Shown: piece by piece, positions 19,759 through 28,473 of the stretch
How the letters are laid out: each line of letters begins with the position of its first letter
Numbering within the stretch: the stretch's first letter is position 1
NCBI RefSeq assembly: GCF_014207595.1
Contig: NZ_JACHGY010000001.1
Span: 3,044,836-3,108,835 of the forward strand
Length of the DNA: 64,000 nucleotides
Direction of reading: 5' to 3'
From: Algisphaera agarilytica
GTDB taxonomy: Bacteria > Planctomycetota > Phycisphaerae > Phycisphaerales > Phycisphaeraceae
The notes under the pieces: model-generated
Told to the model about the DNA's origin: nothing
Databases searched by the model: none
Seen by the model: the letters and a program-made list of their open reading frames with translations, nothing else
Translations under genes and position numbers: made by a program

Positions 19759-20751
19759 TTACCAGTTGCGTAGGTCGCCGGTGATCGGCTCGACCAGGTC
19801 TTTCACCGTGACCACGCCGACGGGGCGCTGTGCATCGGCGACCACCGCGATCGCGATGCTGTGGGTCTGCAGGTGCTGCAACGCCTGACGCAGCGGCATC
19901 TCAGGCGTCAGCGTGTAGGGCTCGGTCATGAGTTCACGGATCGGGGGGCAGTCGGCCTGGCCGTGCAGCAACGCGTCGAACACGTCGATCAGGCCCACCA
20001 CTTTGCCCTGCGCATCGGTGACGGGGTAACGGGATCGGCTGCTGCGTTGGGCCAGCTCCCAAAGCCGACTCGGCGGGTCGTTGACCTTGACCGACAACAC
20101 GTCCCCCCAGGCAACCATCTCCTGCCGCACGGTTCGGCCGCCTAGGCGCAGCACGCGGTCGACGATGGCCGACTGCTCGTCGCTGAGGATGCCGTGGCCC
20201 ACGCCCTCGCGGACGAGCATCTCCACACGTTTGCGTGGCGGGAACCCGCGGTCCTTGCCGGGCTGGCCCAGCATCTTCAACACCCCGGCGCTGAACAGTC
20301 CGATGAGCGGGACCAACCCCGTGATCGTGAACAGCCAGCGCGACCCGGTCAGCACGGGCGTGAGCGGGGGCATCAGCCGATCACTGTGGGCCGCCATCGT
20401 GTCTTTGGGCAGCGTCTCGCCGAAGACGAAAAGCAGGGGGGTGACGATCAGCGTGTTGAGCACGATCGACTGCCACTCGGACAGGGCCATCGACTCGAGG
20501 ATCACCGCCAGGCCTGCGGTACCGAGGTAGTTGGCCACGTTGTTGCCGACCAGCAGCGTCGCCAGAAGCGTTGCCGGCTTGTCCACGAGCCGGCGTAAGG
20601 CCAACGCCGTGCGTTGCCCGCGGTCGGCCAGCACCTGGAGGCGGACCCGGTTGAGCGTGTACGCCCCGGTCTCCATGCCCGAGTACACCGCCGAGCCGAT
20701 GAAGCCCGCGAGCATGACGCCGATCCAGAAAAGCGTTTCGCCGGTCGTCAC
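19759..20751 (-). CDS. CNNM/CBS-domain transporter-like protein (shorter paralogue)
   Basis: 330 residues. The N-terminal half is a DUF21 (CNNM) membrane domain with about four helices and the conserved SGMETGAYTLNRVRL segment. A cytoplasmic CBS pair follows: VKVNDPPSRLWELAQRSSRS, then TPEMPLRQALQHLQTHSIAI. It lacks the C-terminal CorC/HlyC transporter-associated domain seen in its partner. This family is linked to Mg2+/Co2+ homeostasis; direct transport is inference. The start overlaps the stop of the upstream paralogue by four bases (ATGA), so the two are co-translated and may form a heterodimer. Confidence 0.85.
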   Translation of the reverse strand: MTTGETLFWIGVMLAGFIGSAVYSGMETGAYTLNRVRLQVLADRGQRTALALRRLVDKPATLLATLLVGNNVANYLGTAGLAVILESMALSEWQSIVLNTLIVTPLLFVFGETLPKDTMAAHSDRLMPPLTPVLTGSRWLFTITGLVPLIGLFSAGVLKMLGQPGKDRGFPPRKRVEMLVREGVGHGILSDEQSAIVDRVLRLGGRTVRQEMVAWGDVLSVKVNDPPSRLWELAQRSSRSRYPVTDAQGKVVGLIDVFDALLHGQADCPPIRELMTEPYTLTPEMPLRQALQHLQTHSIAIAVVADAQRPVGVVTVKDLVEPITGDLRNW

Positions 20752-22076
20752 GCCTCACCCCCCTCGGCTTCGGCGACGGACTGGTCGATCGAGTCGCTGT
20801 CGCGCAGCTCGATGATGACGGTCTCGATGCGGTGGCCATCCATGTGATCCACGGCGAGGTGGACATTGCCCAGCGTCACCTCATCGCCGATGTCGGGGAT
20901 TTTGCCGAGCTTGGCCATGATCAGGCCGCCGATGGTGCTCGCCGAGGCGAGGGTGCGGGCCGCTTCCACCTGCTGGTGCTTGCCAAAGACGTCCGCCCAT
21001 TCGTGGACCGACAGGTCCGCGTCCACCCGCCAGCGGTTGGTGTCGATCATCTCGACCTCGACCTCGCCGCTCTGTTCGTAAGCCCCGGGGATGTTGCCGA
21101 CCAGGTGCTCGACGAGGTCTTCGAGGGTGATCAGCCCGGCGGTCCCGCCGTATTCGTCGACGGCGAGCGCGAAGGTGGTGCCGGTGCGCCGGAGCTCGAT
21201 GAGCGTCTGGTCGGCCCGCTGGAGTTCGGGCAGGAATTTCACCGGCCGGATCAACGGCTTGAGGTCCTCGGCCGACTGCGGCAGGGCGAGCATGGCCTGC
21301 CGGGAGTAGACCATGCCCACGACGTTGTCGAGGCTGTCGCGATACACCGGTATGTGACGCAGCCGGGTCCGGCGGATCAGGGACATCAACTCTGCCGGCG
21401 AGTGGTCCAAGTCAAACGCCTGCACATCCACGCGGGGCACCATCAGGTTGCGGACCTTGAGCTGGCTCAGTTCGAGGACCTGTTCGAGGACGCGCTGCTC
21501 GCCGTGGTCGATGACGCCGTGGTGTCGGCTGAGCCGGAGCATCGCCTCGAACTCGTCCGGCGTGAGGTCGGGCGACGGCGCGGGCGGCGTGAGCAGGCGT
21601 GAGAGCGGCGTGATGACCAACGCCGAGGCGGACACGCGGATCGGCGCGAGCACGCGGTGGACCACAAACAACGGCAGGGCGGTCAGCGTGGCGAAGCGGT
21701 CGGGCAGCCGGGACGCGACGAGCTTGGGCATGACCTCGCCCAGCAGCACGATCGCGAGCAGCGGGGCGATCGAAAGCGCGGCCAACCCTATGCCGGTGGC
21801 CATGTCCAAGGCGCTGAGTTTGATCAGCAGCTGGGCGCTGACCACGAAGTACAGCACGTTGACCGTCATGTTGCCCAGCAGCAGCGTGATGAGCAGCCCG
21901 CGGGTCTCGGCGATCAGCTTCAGGATCGTGCGGGCGGTGAGCGACTCGCTGCGGGCGAGCCGTGAACGCTGGTGCCGGGTCAGGCTGAACAGTGCGGTTT
22001 CGCTGCCGCTGAAAAAGCCGCTGGCGAACAGCAGCAACACGAGGAGCAGGAGCATGAGAAGGATCGAGGGCGGCAT
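20748..22076 (-). CDS. CNNM/CBS/CorC-domain protein (hemolysin C-like; Mg2+/Co2+ homeostasis)
   Basis: About 442 residues from the ATG at 22076. The order is DUF21 membrane domain (FASGFFSGSETALFSLTRHQ signature), the CBS pair with MVPRVDVQAFDLDHSPAEL and AVDEYGGTAGLITLEDLVEH, and a C-terminal CorC_HlyC domain. An upstream extension in frame lies in repeat-rich intergenic DNA and lacks membrane character, so the ATG just before the first helix is preferred. It is first in a two-gene unit with the shorter paralogue. An efflux or regulatory role in divalent cation homeostasis is known for the family. Confidence 0.88.
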   Translation of the reverse strand: MPPSILLMLLLLVLLLFASGFFSGSETALFSLTRHQRSRLARSESLTARTILKLIAETRGLLITLLLGNMTVNVLYFVVSAQLLIKLSALDMATGIGLAALSIAPLLAIVLLGEVMPKLVASRLPDRFATLTALPLFVVHRVLAPIRVSASALVITPLSRLLTPPAPSPDLTPDEFEAMLRLSRHHGVIDHGEQRVLEQVLELSQLKVRNLMVPRVDVQAFDLDHSPAELMSLIRRTRLRHIPVYRDSLDNVVGMVYSRQAMLALPQSAEDLKPLIRPVKFLPELQRADQTLIELRRTGTTFALAVDEYGGTAGLITLEDLVEHLVGNIPGAYEQSGEVEVEMIDTNRWRVDADLSVHEWADVFGKHQQVEAARTLASASTIGGLIMAKLGKIPDIGDEVTLGNVHLAVDHMDGHRIETVIIELRDSDSIDQSVAEAEGGEA

Positions 22077-22140
22077 CGTCTGGCGTGAAGTATCGTCGGG
22101 TGGAGACGCGGCGACAAGCGGACACACGTTGGTTGGTTTT

Positions 22141-22267
22141 GCTCCCTCTCCCTCCGGGAGAGGGTTGGGGTGAGGGCACTAGACCCGTGACACACTTGGG
22201 GCGTTGGTGGACTTACGTTCCCCCTCCGACCGGCTACGCCGGCCACCTCCCCCGGCGGGAGAGGGGT
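22141..22267 (+). repeat. ~126-bp palindromic interspersed repeat, copy A
   Basis: The left end is CTCTCCC...GGGAGAG followed by GTTGGGGTGAGGGC. The centre is ACTAGACCCGTGACACACTT. The right end is CCCCCTCCGACC, a CCGGC-TAC-GCCGG hairpin and CACCTCCCCC. It lies in the gap upstream of both the CNNM gene and pdxA. Confidence 0.85.
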
Positions 22268-22284
22268 TTATCCTCCCAACCTGC

Positions 22285-22290
22285 TAAAAT
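22285..22290 (+). promoter_or_regulatory. Extended -10 element (TGC-TAAAAT) at pdxA
   Basis: TGC directly precedes TAAAAT, which ends six bases before the pdxA ATG. The predicted transcription start would be at or next to the A of the ATG, giving a leaderless mRNA. No Shine-Dalgarno is present. Confidence 0.45.
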
Positions 22291-22296
22291 CATCCA

Positions 22297-23412
22297 ATGG
22301 CCAAGACCCGTTCCAACCTGCCCCAGCCACTGGGCCGCAAGCCCGTCATCGGCATCACCATGGGTGAGCCTGGCGGCATCGGTCCGGAGGTCGTGGTCAA
22401 GGCCCTGGCCGACCCCGAGATCCGCAAGCTCGCCCGCTTTGTGATCTACGGCATGAACGAGCTCATGAGCTACGCGGCCGACCTCGGCGAGATCGAGCCG
22501 TATTGGCACCGCCTGCAGCACGACTCGCCCCGGGCGGATTTCGGCCTGGTCCACGACGTGGTGGTGCTGGATTACGACGAGTATTCGATGCTGAGCGTCC
22601 GCGACAACGGGCCATCCAAGCTCGGCGGGCAGGCCTCGGCCCGTTTCCTCGACGACGCGATCGCCGCCGCCAACCGTCCGATCGACGACGCGGGGATCGA
22701 CGCCATCGTCACCGCCCCGATCTGCAAAGAATCGTGGAAGCTCGCGGGTGTGCCGTTCCCCGGGCACACCGAGTACCTACAGAAGCGCTGCAAGTCCAAA
22801 CGCGTGGCGATGATGTTCCACGCCCCGCCCGCTCCAGGCACACCCTCCGCCAGCGAGCGGGCCGACGCGCTCAACGTGGTGCTCGCCACGATCCACCTGC
22901 CGCTCATGGATGTCCGCCACGTGCTGACCATCGGCTGCGTCTTCGACCCGATCGACCTGGGACACCAGGCGCTCGTCCGCATGGGGATCGAGAACCCGAA
23001 GATCGCCGTGTGCGGCCTGAACCCCCACGCCGGGGAGAACGGCTTGTTCGGCGACGAGGAAACGCGTCTCATCACCCCCGCGATCCAGATGGCCCACCAG
23101 GCCGGCATCGACGCCCACGGCCCGTTCCCCGCCGACACGATCTTCACCCCCCGCATGCGATCCAAGTACGACCTGATCGTCGCGATGTATCACGACCAGG
23201 GCCTGATCCCGGTGAAGATGCTGGCGTTCGACGACGCGGTCAATGTGACGCTCGGATTACCGATCATCCGCACCAGCGTCGACCACGGCACGGCCTTCGA
23301 CCTCGTTGGCAAGAACCAAGCGAACCCGGGCTCGATGAAGTCGGCGATCCGCTTGGCCGTGCAGATGGCCAGTGGCGAAGCGGCCTCGGGCAAGCAACGC
23401 GCGGCGGTGTGA
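22297..23412 (+). CDS. pdxA: 4-hydroxythreonine-4-phosphate dehydrogenase (PdxA)
   Basis: PdxA oxidises 4-phosphohydroxy-L-threonine in the DXP-dependent route to vitamin B6. Signatures are GITMGEPGGIGPEVVVKAL at the N-terminus and the three metal-binding His contexts: GHTEYL, LNPHAGENGLFGDEE and AMYHDQGLIPVKML. At 371 residues it is about 40 longer than the E. coli enzyme; extra length lies in the segment around YAADLGEIEPYWHRL and in N- and C-terminal tails. It stands alone between repeat copies A and B. A PdxA2-like catabolic role cannot be excluded, but the motifs fit PdxA. Confidence 0.93.
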   Translation: MAKTRSNLPQPLGRKPVIGITMGEPGGIGPEVVVKALADPEIRKLARFVIYGMNELMSYAADLGEIEPYWHRLQHDSPRADFGLVHDVVVLDYDEYSMLSVRDNGPSKLGGQASARFLDDAIAAANRPIDDAGIDAIVTAPICKESWKLAGVPFPGHTEYLQKRCKSKRVAMMFHAPPAPGTPSASERADALNVVLATIHLPLMDVRHVLTIGCVFDPIDLGHQALVRMGIENPKIAVCGLNPHAGENGLFGDEETRLITPAIQMAHQAGIDAHGPFPADTIFTPRMRSKYDLIVAMYHDQGLIPVKMLAFDDAVNVTLGLPIIRTSVDHGTAFDLVGKNQANPGSMKSAIRLAVQMASGEAASGKQRAAV

Positions 23413-23421
23413 CGCTGCCTT

Positions 23422-23548
23422 GCTCCCTCTCCCGTCGGGAGAGGGTTGGGGTGAGGGCACTAGACCCATGACACGCATGGGGCGTGGATGGACTCACGTT
23501 CCCCCTCCGACCGGCTGCGCCGGCCACCTCCCCCGGCGGGGGAGGGGT
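23422..23548 (+). repeat. ~126-bp palindromic interspersed repeat, copy B
   Basis: Same order of elements as copy A with a few substitutions (CCGTCGG in the left loop; GGCTGCGCCGGCC in the right hairpin). It begins ten bases after pdxA and runs into the stop codon of the WG-repeat gene. Confidence 0.85.
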
Positions 23549-24552
23549 TAGGGCCGAATTGGCTTGGGCCAGACGACTTTGCCGGTCGCGTTGATGTATT
23601 TCTTTTGGCCGTCGATCTCGACCGAGGCGAGGCCGTGCTCGTGGGGCCAGGCTTCGTCGAACTTGGGGTCGATGACGTATTGGCCATCGGGGTTGATGTA
23701 GCCCCAAGCGACGCCGTTGTGGGCGGGGGCCAGGCCTTCGGAGAAGGGGCGGGCCTGGGCGTACTTGGCCTGGATCTCGAAGATCCCCTTGCGGTTGATG
23801 TAGCCCCACTGGTCGTCTTTCTTCGCGGCGCAGAGCCCTTGGCTGAAGATGCCGACGCCGTCGAAGTCGGGGCGGATGCGGAGCTTACCTTCCGTGTCGA
23901 TGAAGCCCCATTCCTTCTTGACCAAGACCCCGGCGAAACCTTCGCTGAAGTCGTTCACGGCGTGGTACTCCGGCTCGATGACGACTTCGCCTTCACCGTC
24001 GATGAACCCGAAGCGGTTGCCGTTGCGGTTGGCGAACCAGGCTAACCCGTTGTGGAAGTCGCCGACCAGGGCGTAGCCGTCTTCGCCGTCGAAGCGGGGG
24101 AGGATGGCCCACTCGCCTTCGGTGTCGAGGAAGCCCCACACGTTACGTTCGTTGCGCACCGCCGCGAGCCCACCCCAGAACGGCCGGGCCGCCAAGTCGT
24201 TGCTCACGTCCGGGGCCACGATGAACCGGGCGGCGATGGCCCACTGATCATTCGCATCGATGTAGCCCGCCAGCCCTTCGAACTCGACCAGGCCTCGCCC
24301 GTTGAGGAACAGGTCGGCGTGGTCGTACTTCGGCGGGATGACGATCTTCGCGTCGGAGTCCAGGTAGCCCCACTTGCCGGTCTGGGCGTCCTGGAAGGGG
24401 AAGAACTCGGACTTCTCGATGGGCGGGATCGGGTCGGGGCGGTTAAGGATGAAATACGCCGCGATCGCGGTGACCACGAACGAGACGCCCAGGGTCAGGA
24501 CGACGGAACTGGATTTCTTCGCGGACTCGGCCATGCCGTGGTTATCGGTCAT
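23548..24552 (-). CDS. Membrane-anchored WG-repeat protein
   Basis: 334 residues. One N-terminal helix (VVLTLGVSFVVTAIAAYFIL, about 17-36) anchors it, with the rest extracytoplasmic. The remainder is built from about seven WG repeats of 35-45 residues, each with a kernel like KWGYLDSDAKIVIPPKYDHA or EWGFIDTEGKLRIRPDFDGV. WG repeats are widespread beta-structures without a defined enzymatic role. The stop codon overlaps the end of repeat copy B. An alternative start six codons in (MAESAKK) is possible. No partner is evident from neighbours. Confidence 0.85.
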   Translation of the reverse strand: MTDNHGMAESAKKSSSVVLTLGVSFVVTAIAAYFILNRPDPIPPIEKSEFFPFQDAQTGKWGYLDSDAKIVIPPKYDHADLFLNGRGLVEFEGLAGYIDANDQWAIAARFIVAPDVSNDLAARPFWGGLAAVRNERNVWGFLDTEGEWAILPRFDGEDGYALVGDFHNGLAWFANRNGNRFGFIDGEGEVVIEPEYHAVNDFSEGFAGVLVKKEWGFIDTEGKLRIRPDFDGVGIFSQGLCAAKKDDQWGYINRKGIFEIQAKYAQARPFSEGLAPAHNGVAWGYINPDGQYVIDPKFDEAWPHEHGLASVEIDGQKKYINATGKVVWPKPIRP

Positions 24553-24575
24553 TCCGAGGGATTGGCTCGATTCAA

Positions 24576-24702
24576 ACCCCTCCCCGACGGGGGAGGTGGC
24601 CGGCGTAGCCGGTCGGAGGGGGAAGGTGAGTCCGCCTGTGGCTCGGAGCGTGTCACGGGTCTTGTGCCCTCACCCCAACCCTCTCCCGGGGGGAGAGGGA
24701 GC
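24576..24702 (-). repeat. ~126-bp palindromic interspersed repeat, copy C (inverted)
   Basis: The same element in the opposite orientation, between the divergently placed start of the WG gene and the 3' end of the toroid-like protein gene. The central segment is more diverged than in copies A and B. Confidence 0.83.
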
Positions 24703-24718
24703 CAAGACCATCCGTCGC

Positions 24719-26092
24719 TCAGTTCGCCGCTTCCATCAGCGCGGTCAGCGAATAGGCCGTGACGAGGTTCGCATCGGTCTCCATCCAGCGCTTCTCGGTG
24801 TTCACGAACGAGCCGTCAGGCTGTTGCAACTCGACGAGCTTGGCGATCAGGGCGTTGGCCCAGTCGATCTGCTGCGTCGACTCGGTCAGGGCAACGTTGA
24901 TCTCGCCGTTGTCACGAGCGGGCCCGCCGTCAATCGCGGTTTCGAGGTCGATGGTGACTTGGTAACCCTTGTTTTGCTGAGCGATCCGCGCTTGTTGGAG
25001 GGCGTGCGCGGTGGCGCGTTGGCCGACGTGCAGGACCGCGGTGGGGGTCTGGCCCCGGGCGTTGAGGTAGGTGCTGCCGTAGGCACCCAGCGCCCGGGCG
25101 TGGGTCATGTAGTAGTAGTACAGGCCCTGGTATTTCACCGACTCGGGCATGCCGGGGTTTTGGTCGAGGGTGTAGTTGTTCTCGATCCAGTCGAGCGCGG
25201 CGACGACGCGCGGGTCGTCACGTTCGAGGTCGGCATAGAGGAAGCTCTTGAACGCGGCATAGGTGATGCTGCCGTAGCCCCGCAGCCCGGACACGGCCCG
25301 CCCGGCCTTGGCCTCGTCGACCTGCTCGGGGTTGGCGTAGCTGACGGGGATATGCTTGTTGTCCTTGTTGACCGAGGTGGCGTAGATCACGCCGCCGTCG
25401 TTAACGATCGTGCCTTCGGGGAAGAAGTCGTTGGACTCGATGCCCTGGCAGCGGGAGATGAAGGTCAGCGCCGCTTGGAAGGCGGGGTCGTTGCAATCGA
25501 CGCCCGAGTCGTAGAGGCCTTGGAGCAGGAGCTGGGTGTTGCTCATATCGGGTCGGCCGTTGTTGCCGTAGCCCGCGCCGCCCATGTAGGGGTGGTCGGC
25601 GGTGATGGTCTCGCCGTCGGGTGTGACGTCACCCACGGTCCACTGCAGGCCCTTGAGAAACCCCTGAGCGTTGCGCACGACCTGGGCGACCTCGGGGTCG
25701 TTGTCGATACGCGCCAGGGCCGAGAGGCAGATGGCGGTGTTGTAGTTGGCGAGGATGCCGTCGGGCGAATCGCGGATCGAGCCGTCGGGCTGGACGCGGT
25801 CGAGGATGTACTCGAGCGCCTTGGCGATGGTGGGGTCGGTCGCGTCGAGGTCGGGCTGGTCGAGCATGACCGCGACGATGAGGCCGGTGACGGCCGGGCC
25901 GGGGTCGGGGGTCCAGCTGCCGTCGGCGTTCTGCGTGGAGCGGAGGAAGTCGAGCCCCTGGTCGATCGCCACACGGGCCTTGGCCTGGTGCTCGGCGTCG
26001 AGGGCGTGGATGTTGGGGGCCGTGGCCGTGGTCAACAGCAGCGCGAAACCCGCGGCAATGACGGGCGAAAACTTCCGGATGAACTTGGGCAT
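24719..26092 (-). CDS. Secreted prenyltransferase/squalene-oxidase-repeat protein (alpha/alpha toroid)
   Basis: 457 residues with a signal peptide (PVIAAGFALLLTTATA, cleaved near residue 30). The mature part is a series of QW-like helical repeats: AIDQGLDFLRSTQNADGSWT, ALEYILDRVQPDGSIRDSP and KLVELQQPDGSFVNTEKRW. This is the toroid fold of terpene cyclases and complement-like proteins. The catalytic DXDD motif of squalene-hopene cyclase is not visible, and export argues against a cytoplasmic membrane cyclase. Planctomycetes have many such secreted proteins of unknown role. It is followed by an unrelated small membrane protein gene and bounded by repeat copy C. Confidence 0.8.
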   Translation of the reverse strand: MPKFIRKFSPVIAAGFALLLTTATAPNIHALDAEHQAKARVAIDQGLDFLRSTQNADGSWTPDPGPAVTGLIVAVMLDQPDLDATDPTIAKALEYILDRVQPDGSIRDSPDGILANYNTAICLSALARIDNDPEVAQVVRNAQGFLKGLQWTVGDVTPDGETITADHPYMGGAGYGNNGRPDMSNTQLLLQGLYDSGVDCNDPAFQAALTFISRCQGIESNDFFPEGTIVNDGGVIYATSVNKDNKHIPVSYANPEQVDEAKAGRAVSGLRGYGSITYAAFKSFLYADLERDDPRVVAALDWIENNYTLDQNPGMPESVKYQGLYYYYMTHARALGAYGSTYLNARGQTPTAVLHVGQRATAHALQQARIAQQNKGYQVTIDLETAIDGGPARDNGEINVALTESTQQIDWANALIAKLVELQQPDGSFVNTEKRWMETDANLVTAYSLTALMEAAN

Positions 26093-26130
26093 GGGGCACT
26101 CCTTGGGCTACGGAAGTCTACGCCTGACAA

Positions 26131-26778
26131 TCAGAGCGAGTTCTCCCACGGGTCGTCGTCGTACGGCCGTGTGGGTTGGCTGGGTGTGCCGTGTTGATGC
26201 ATGGGGGCAAAGGCTTGGTTGCCGTACACGGGGTCGATCTGGGTCAGGGCTTTCTTGAGCGAGAGGATGCACCACACCAGGCTGGCCTCGATCAGCAGGA
26301 GCAAGCCCAGGCTGCACACATCGATCAGGCCCATCCTGAGCATCACCACCACCCAGGCGATGGTCAGGGCCCCGTGCACGATCGCCGCGCCGATCGCCAA
26401 CCCGAGAGCGGCCAAAGTCGGCCCGCGTCGTCCTTGCCTCACCCCGAATCCCAACACGAGCATGACCACCGCGGGCACCACCAGCAGGACCGTGACCACG
26501 ACGCCCACCGTGGCCAGGTAGGGCTGAGACGCGCCGATCTGATCCCACAACTCCGGCGGAATGTCTTCAGAGCCGGCCGACTGCTTGAGTTCATCTAAGG
26601 GCATCACGCCCATGGAACCCATCACGCAGGCGCAGCAGGTCGAGCTAATCAGCAACAGCGCGGCACTGATCCACACCGCCAGTGATGCAGTGACCCCGGC
26701 CCGATTCTGCGGGGCACCGGGGATCCCGGGATAGTTGGCGTAGGGATCGGGCGGCAGAGGTGGGGGGGCCATGGACAT
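26131..26778 (-). CDS. Small polytopic membrane protein, unknown
   Basis: About 215 residues from the ATG at 26778; another in-frame ATG lies six codons upstream. After a Pro-rich cytoplasmic tail (MAPPPLPPDPYANYPG) come four or five hydrophobic helices, including SLAVWISAALLLISSTCCAC and VVVTVLLVVPAVVMLVLGFG. The layout resembles the DUF4190-type membrane proteins found downstream of Pro-rich tails, but no catalytic motif is seen. It lies 38 bases upstream of the toroid-like protein gene and may share its transcript. Confidence 0.65.
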   Translation of the reverse strand: MSMAPPPLPPDPYANYPGIPGAPQNRAGVTASLAVWISAALLLISSTCCACVMGSMGVMPLDELKQSAGSEDIPPELWDQIGASQPYLATVGVVVTVLLVVPAVVMLVLGFGVRQGRRGPTLAALGLAIGAAIVHGALTIAWVVVMLRMGLIDVCSLGLLLLIEASLVWCILSLKKALTQIDPVYGNQAFAPMHQHGTPSQPTRPYDDDPWENSL

Positions 26779-26826
26779 GCCCCGATGATATCGCATCGCG
26801 ATCTGGAGTCGGGGGCGATTGTCTTT

Positions 26827-26951
26827 ACTCCCTCTCCCTCCGGGAGAGGGTTGGGGTAAGGGCAATAGACCCGTGACACACTTGGAGCGTAGGTGGACTC
26901 ACGTTCCCCCTCCGACCCGCTACGCGGGCCACCTCCCCCGGGGGAGGAGTT
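26827..26951 (+). repeat. ~126-bp palindromic interspersed repeat, copy D
   Basis: Fourth copy, in the same orientation as A and B. The right hairpin has compensatory change (GACCCGC-TAC-GCGGGCC), so pairing is kept while the sequence differs. It lies between the phosphatase gene's 3' end and the small membrane protein gene. Confidence 0.83.
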
Positions 26952-26979
26952 GAGGTCAGCGTCGTGCCGAAAGTGGTCA

Positions 26980-28473
26980 TCAATCCATCGCGACCGCGAC
27001 GCCGACGCGGTCGATGCAGAGGATCGTCAGGTCGTCGTCTGCGGGGCGGGGATGGCGGTGCGTGCCGACGTCTCGACGGAGCGTGGAGACCACCTGATCG
27101 CAGGCCATTTCGAGGTTGTCGATGAGTCGTTCGAGCGGAGCAAAACCGAACTGCTTGTTGGCGGGGTTCTGGGCTTCGTTAACGCCGTCAGAAGTCAGCA
27201 GCACGCGGTCGCCGGGGTGGAGATGGACCGAGGACTGAAGCTCTTCGCCGTCGAGCGGGATGATCACGCCCAGCGGGGGGCGGTGGGAGTCGAGGTGCGT
27301 CACGCCGTGGTTGGCGGTGCGGATCATGGCGGGGGCGTGCCCGGCGTTGGCGTAGGTGAACGTGCCGTCGTCGTCGAGCACGCCAAGGATCATCGTGATG
27401 AATCGGCCCTCGGTCAGGTCGGGCGTGAGGTGGTCTTCGAGCCGTTGGATCAACTCGCCCGGCTCGAGCCCGGTGCGGGCCAGCGCGTGCAGCGCCGAGC
27501 GACACGTGGCCATGATGAGCGACGGCCCCAGGCCGTGCCCGGTCACGTCGGCCATGACCACCACGGTGCGCTGGTCGTCGAGCTTGAACGCGTCGTAGTA
27601 GTCGCCGCCCGTCGCGTCGCAGGGCTCCGACGCCCCGGCCATGCGGTAGCCCCGGCAGGCGGGCAGCTCTTCGGGGAAGAACCCCGCTTGGATCGACCGG
27701 GCGACGTTGAGCTGGTCGGCCATCACATTGAGTGCTTCGCCCAACTCCTGGAACTCGTCGCGGGTTCGGATGTCGACGCGGTGGTTGAAGTTGTGTTCGC
27801 CCAGCGCTTCCAATCCCTTGTGGATCTTGTCGACCGGGCGGATCACGATCTTGTTCAGCACCAGGTAACCCAGCAGCGAAGAGATGGCGATGCCCACCAC
27901 GGCGATCAGGGTGTTGACCAGCAGGAGCTGGTTGTACCGGGCGAAGTACGCCTCGGAGGGCTGGGTGACTTCGAGCAGGCCCACGACTTGCCCGGCAGAG
28001 CTGTAGATCGGGGCCGCGGCGGAGATCCACTCGCCGTTGACGTCTTCGTAGAGCCCGGTCACGGTGACCTGGCCGGAGGACAACGCTTCCTGGTGGTGGG
28101 ACTTGAGTTCGTAGACGTCGCCGATGAAAGGATCGCCCTCGTGGGGCATAACGCCGAAGTGGAGCAGGCCGTCGCTGCCGAAGTAGAAGGTGTAGATGTG
28201 GTCGGACGCGAGCCCGTTGACGTCGCGGATCGCCCGGAGCTGATCGCGGAGCTGGAGGAAGGCCGGGTCGTTGGCGTCTTGCGTCTCGACGACGCGCTGG
28301 TGCAGGCCGCCGTCGAGGTGCAGCGCCGCGGTGCTGGCGATCGCGGCGAGCTGGTTCTGCAGGTCGACGGTCACCTGCTCCCGCATCCCCGAGCGTGTGG
28401 GCACCAGCAGCGCGAAGGCCAGGACGAGCAGCACCAGCTCGGAGATGACCAGGAGTTTGGTGCTCAGACGCAT
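26980..28473 (-). CDS. Sensor-HAMP-SpoIIE-type PP2C serine phosphatase
   Basis: 497 residues. A first membrane helix (about 7-26) is followed by a periplasmic sensor (about 30-175) with YTFYFGSDGLLHFGVMPHEG and VTGLYEDVNGEWISAAAPIY, like a Cache-type domain. A second helix (VNTLIAVVGIAISSLLGYLV) leads to HAMP (IRPVDKIHKGLEALGEHNF) and a C-terminal SpoIIE/PP2C domain with DATGGDYYDAF, VVMADVTGHGLGPSL and LLTSDGVNEA metal-binding acidic residues. Such proteins dephosphorylate anti-anti-sigma factors in partner-switching signalling. No STAS or anti-sigma partner is in the window. Confidence 0.9.
   Translation of the reverse strand: MRLSTKLLVISELVLLVLAFALLVPTRSGMREQVTVDLQNQLAAIASTAALHLDGGLHQRVVETQDANDPAFLQLRDQLRAIRDVNGLASDHIYTFYFGSDGLLHFGVMPHEGDPFIGDVYELKSHHQEALSSGQVTVTGLYEDVNGEWISAAAPIYSSAGQVVGLLEVTQPSEAYFARYNQLLLVNTLIAVVGIAISSLLGYLVLNKIVIRPVDKIHKGLEALGEHNFNHRVDIRTRDEFQELGEALNVMADQLNVARSIQAGFFPEELPACRGYRMAGASEPCDATGGDYYDAFKLDDQRTVVVMADVTGHGLGPSLIMATCRSALHALARTGLEPGELIQRLEDHLTPDLTEGRFITMILGVLDDDGTFTYANAGHAPAMIRTANHGVTHLDSHRPPLGVIIPLDGEELQSSVHLHPGDRVLLTSDGVNEAQNPANKQFGFAPLERLIDNLEMACDQVVSTLRRDVGTHRHPRPADDDLTILCIDRVGVAVAMD

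Noticed and set aside
20832-22173. Long plus-strand frames opposite the CNNM genes
   Set aside because: DUF21, CBS and CorC motifs lie on the minus strand; these frames show only composition bias.
24374-26197. 607-codon plus-strand open frame across the WG and toroid genes
   Set aside because: It spans two real minus-strand genes and repeat copy C, with no domain and a shadow-like composition.
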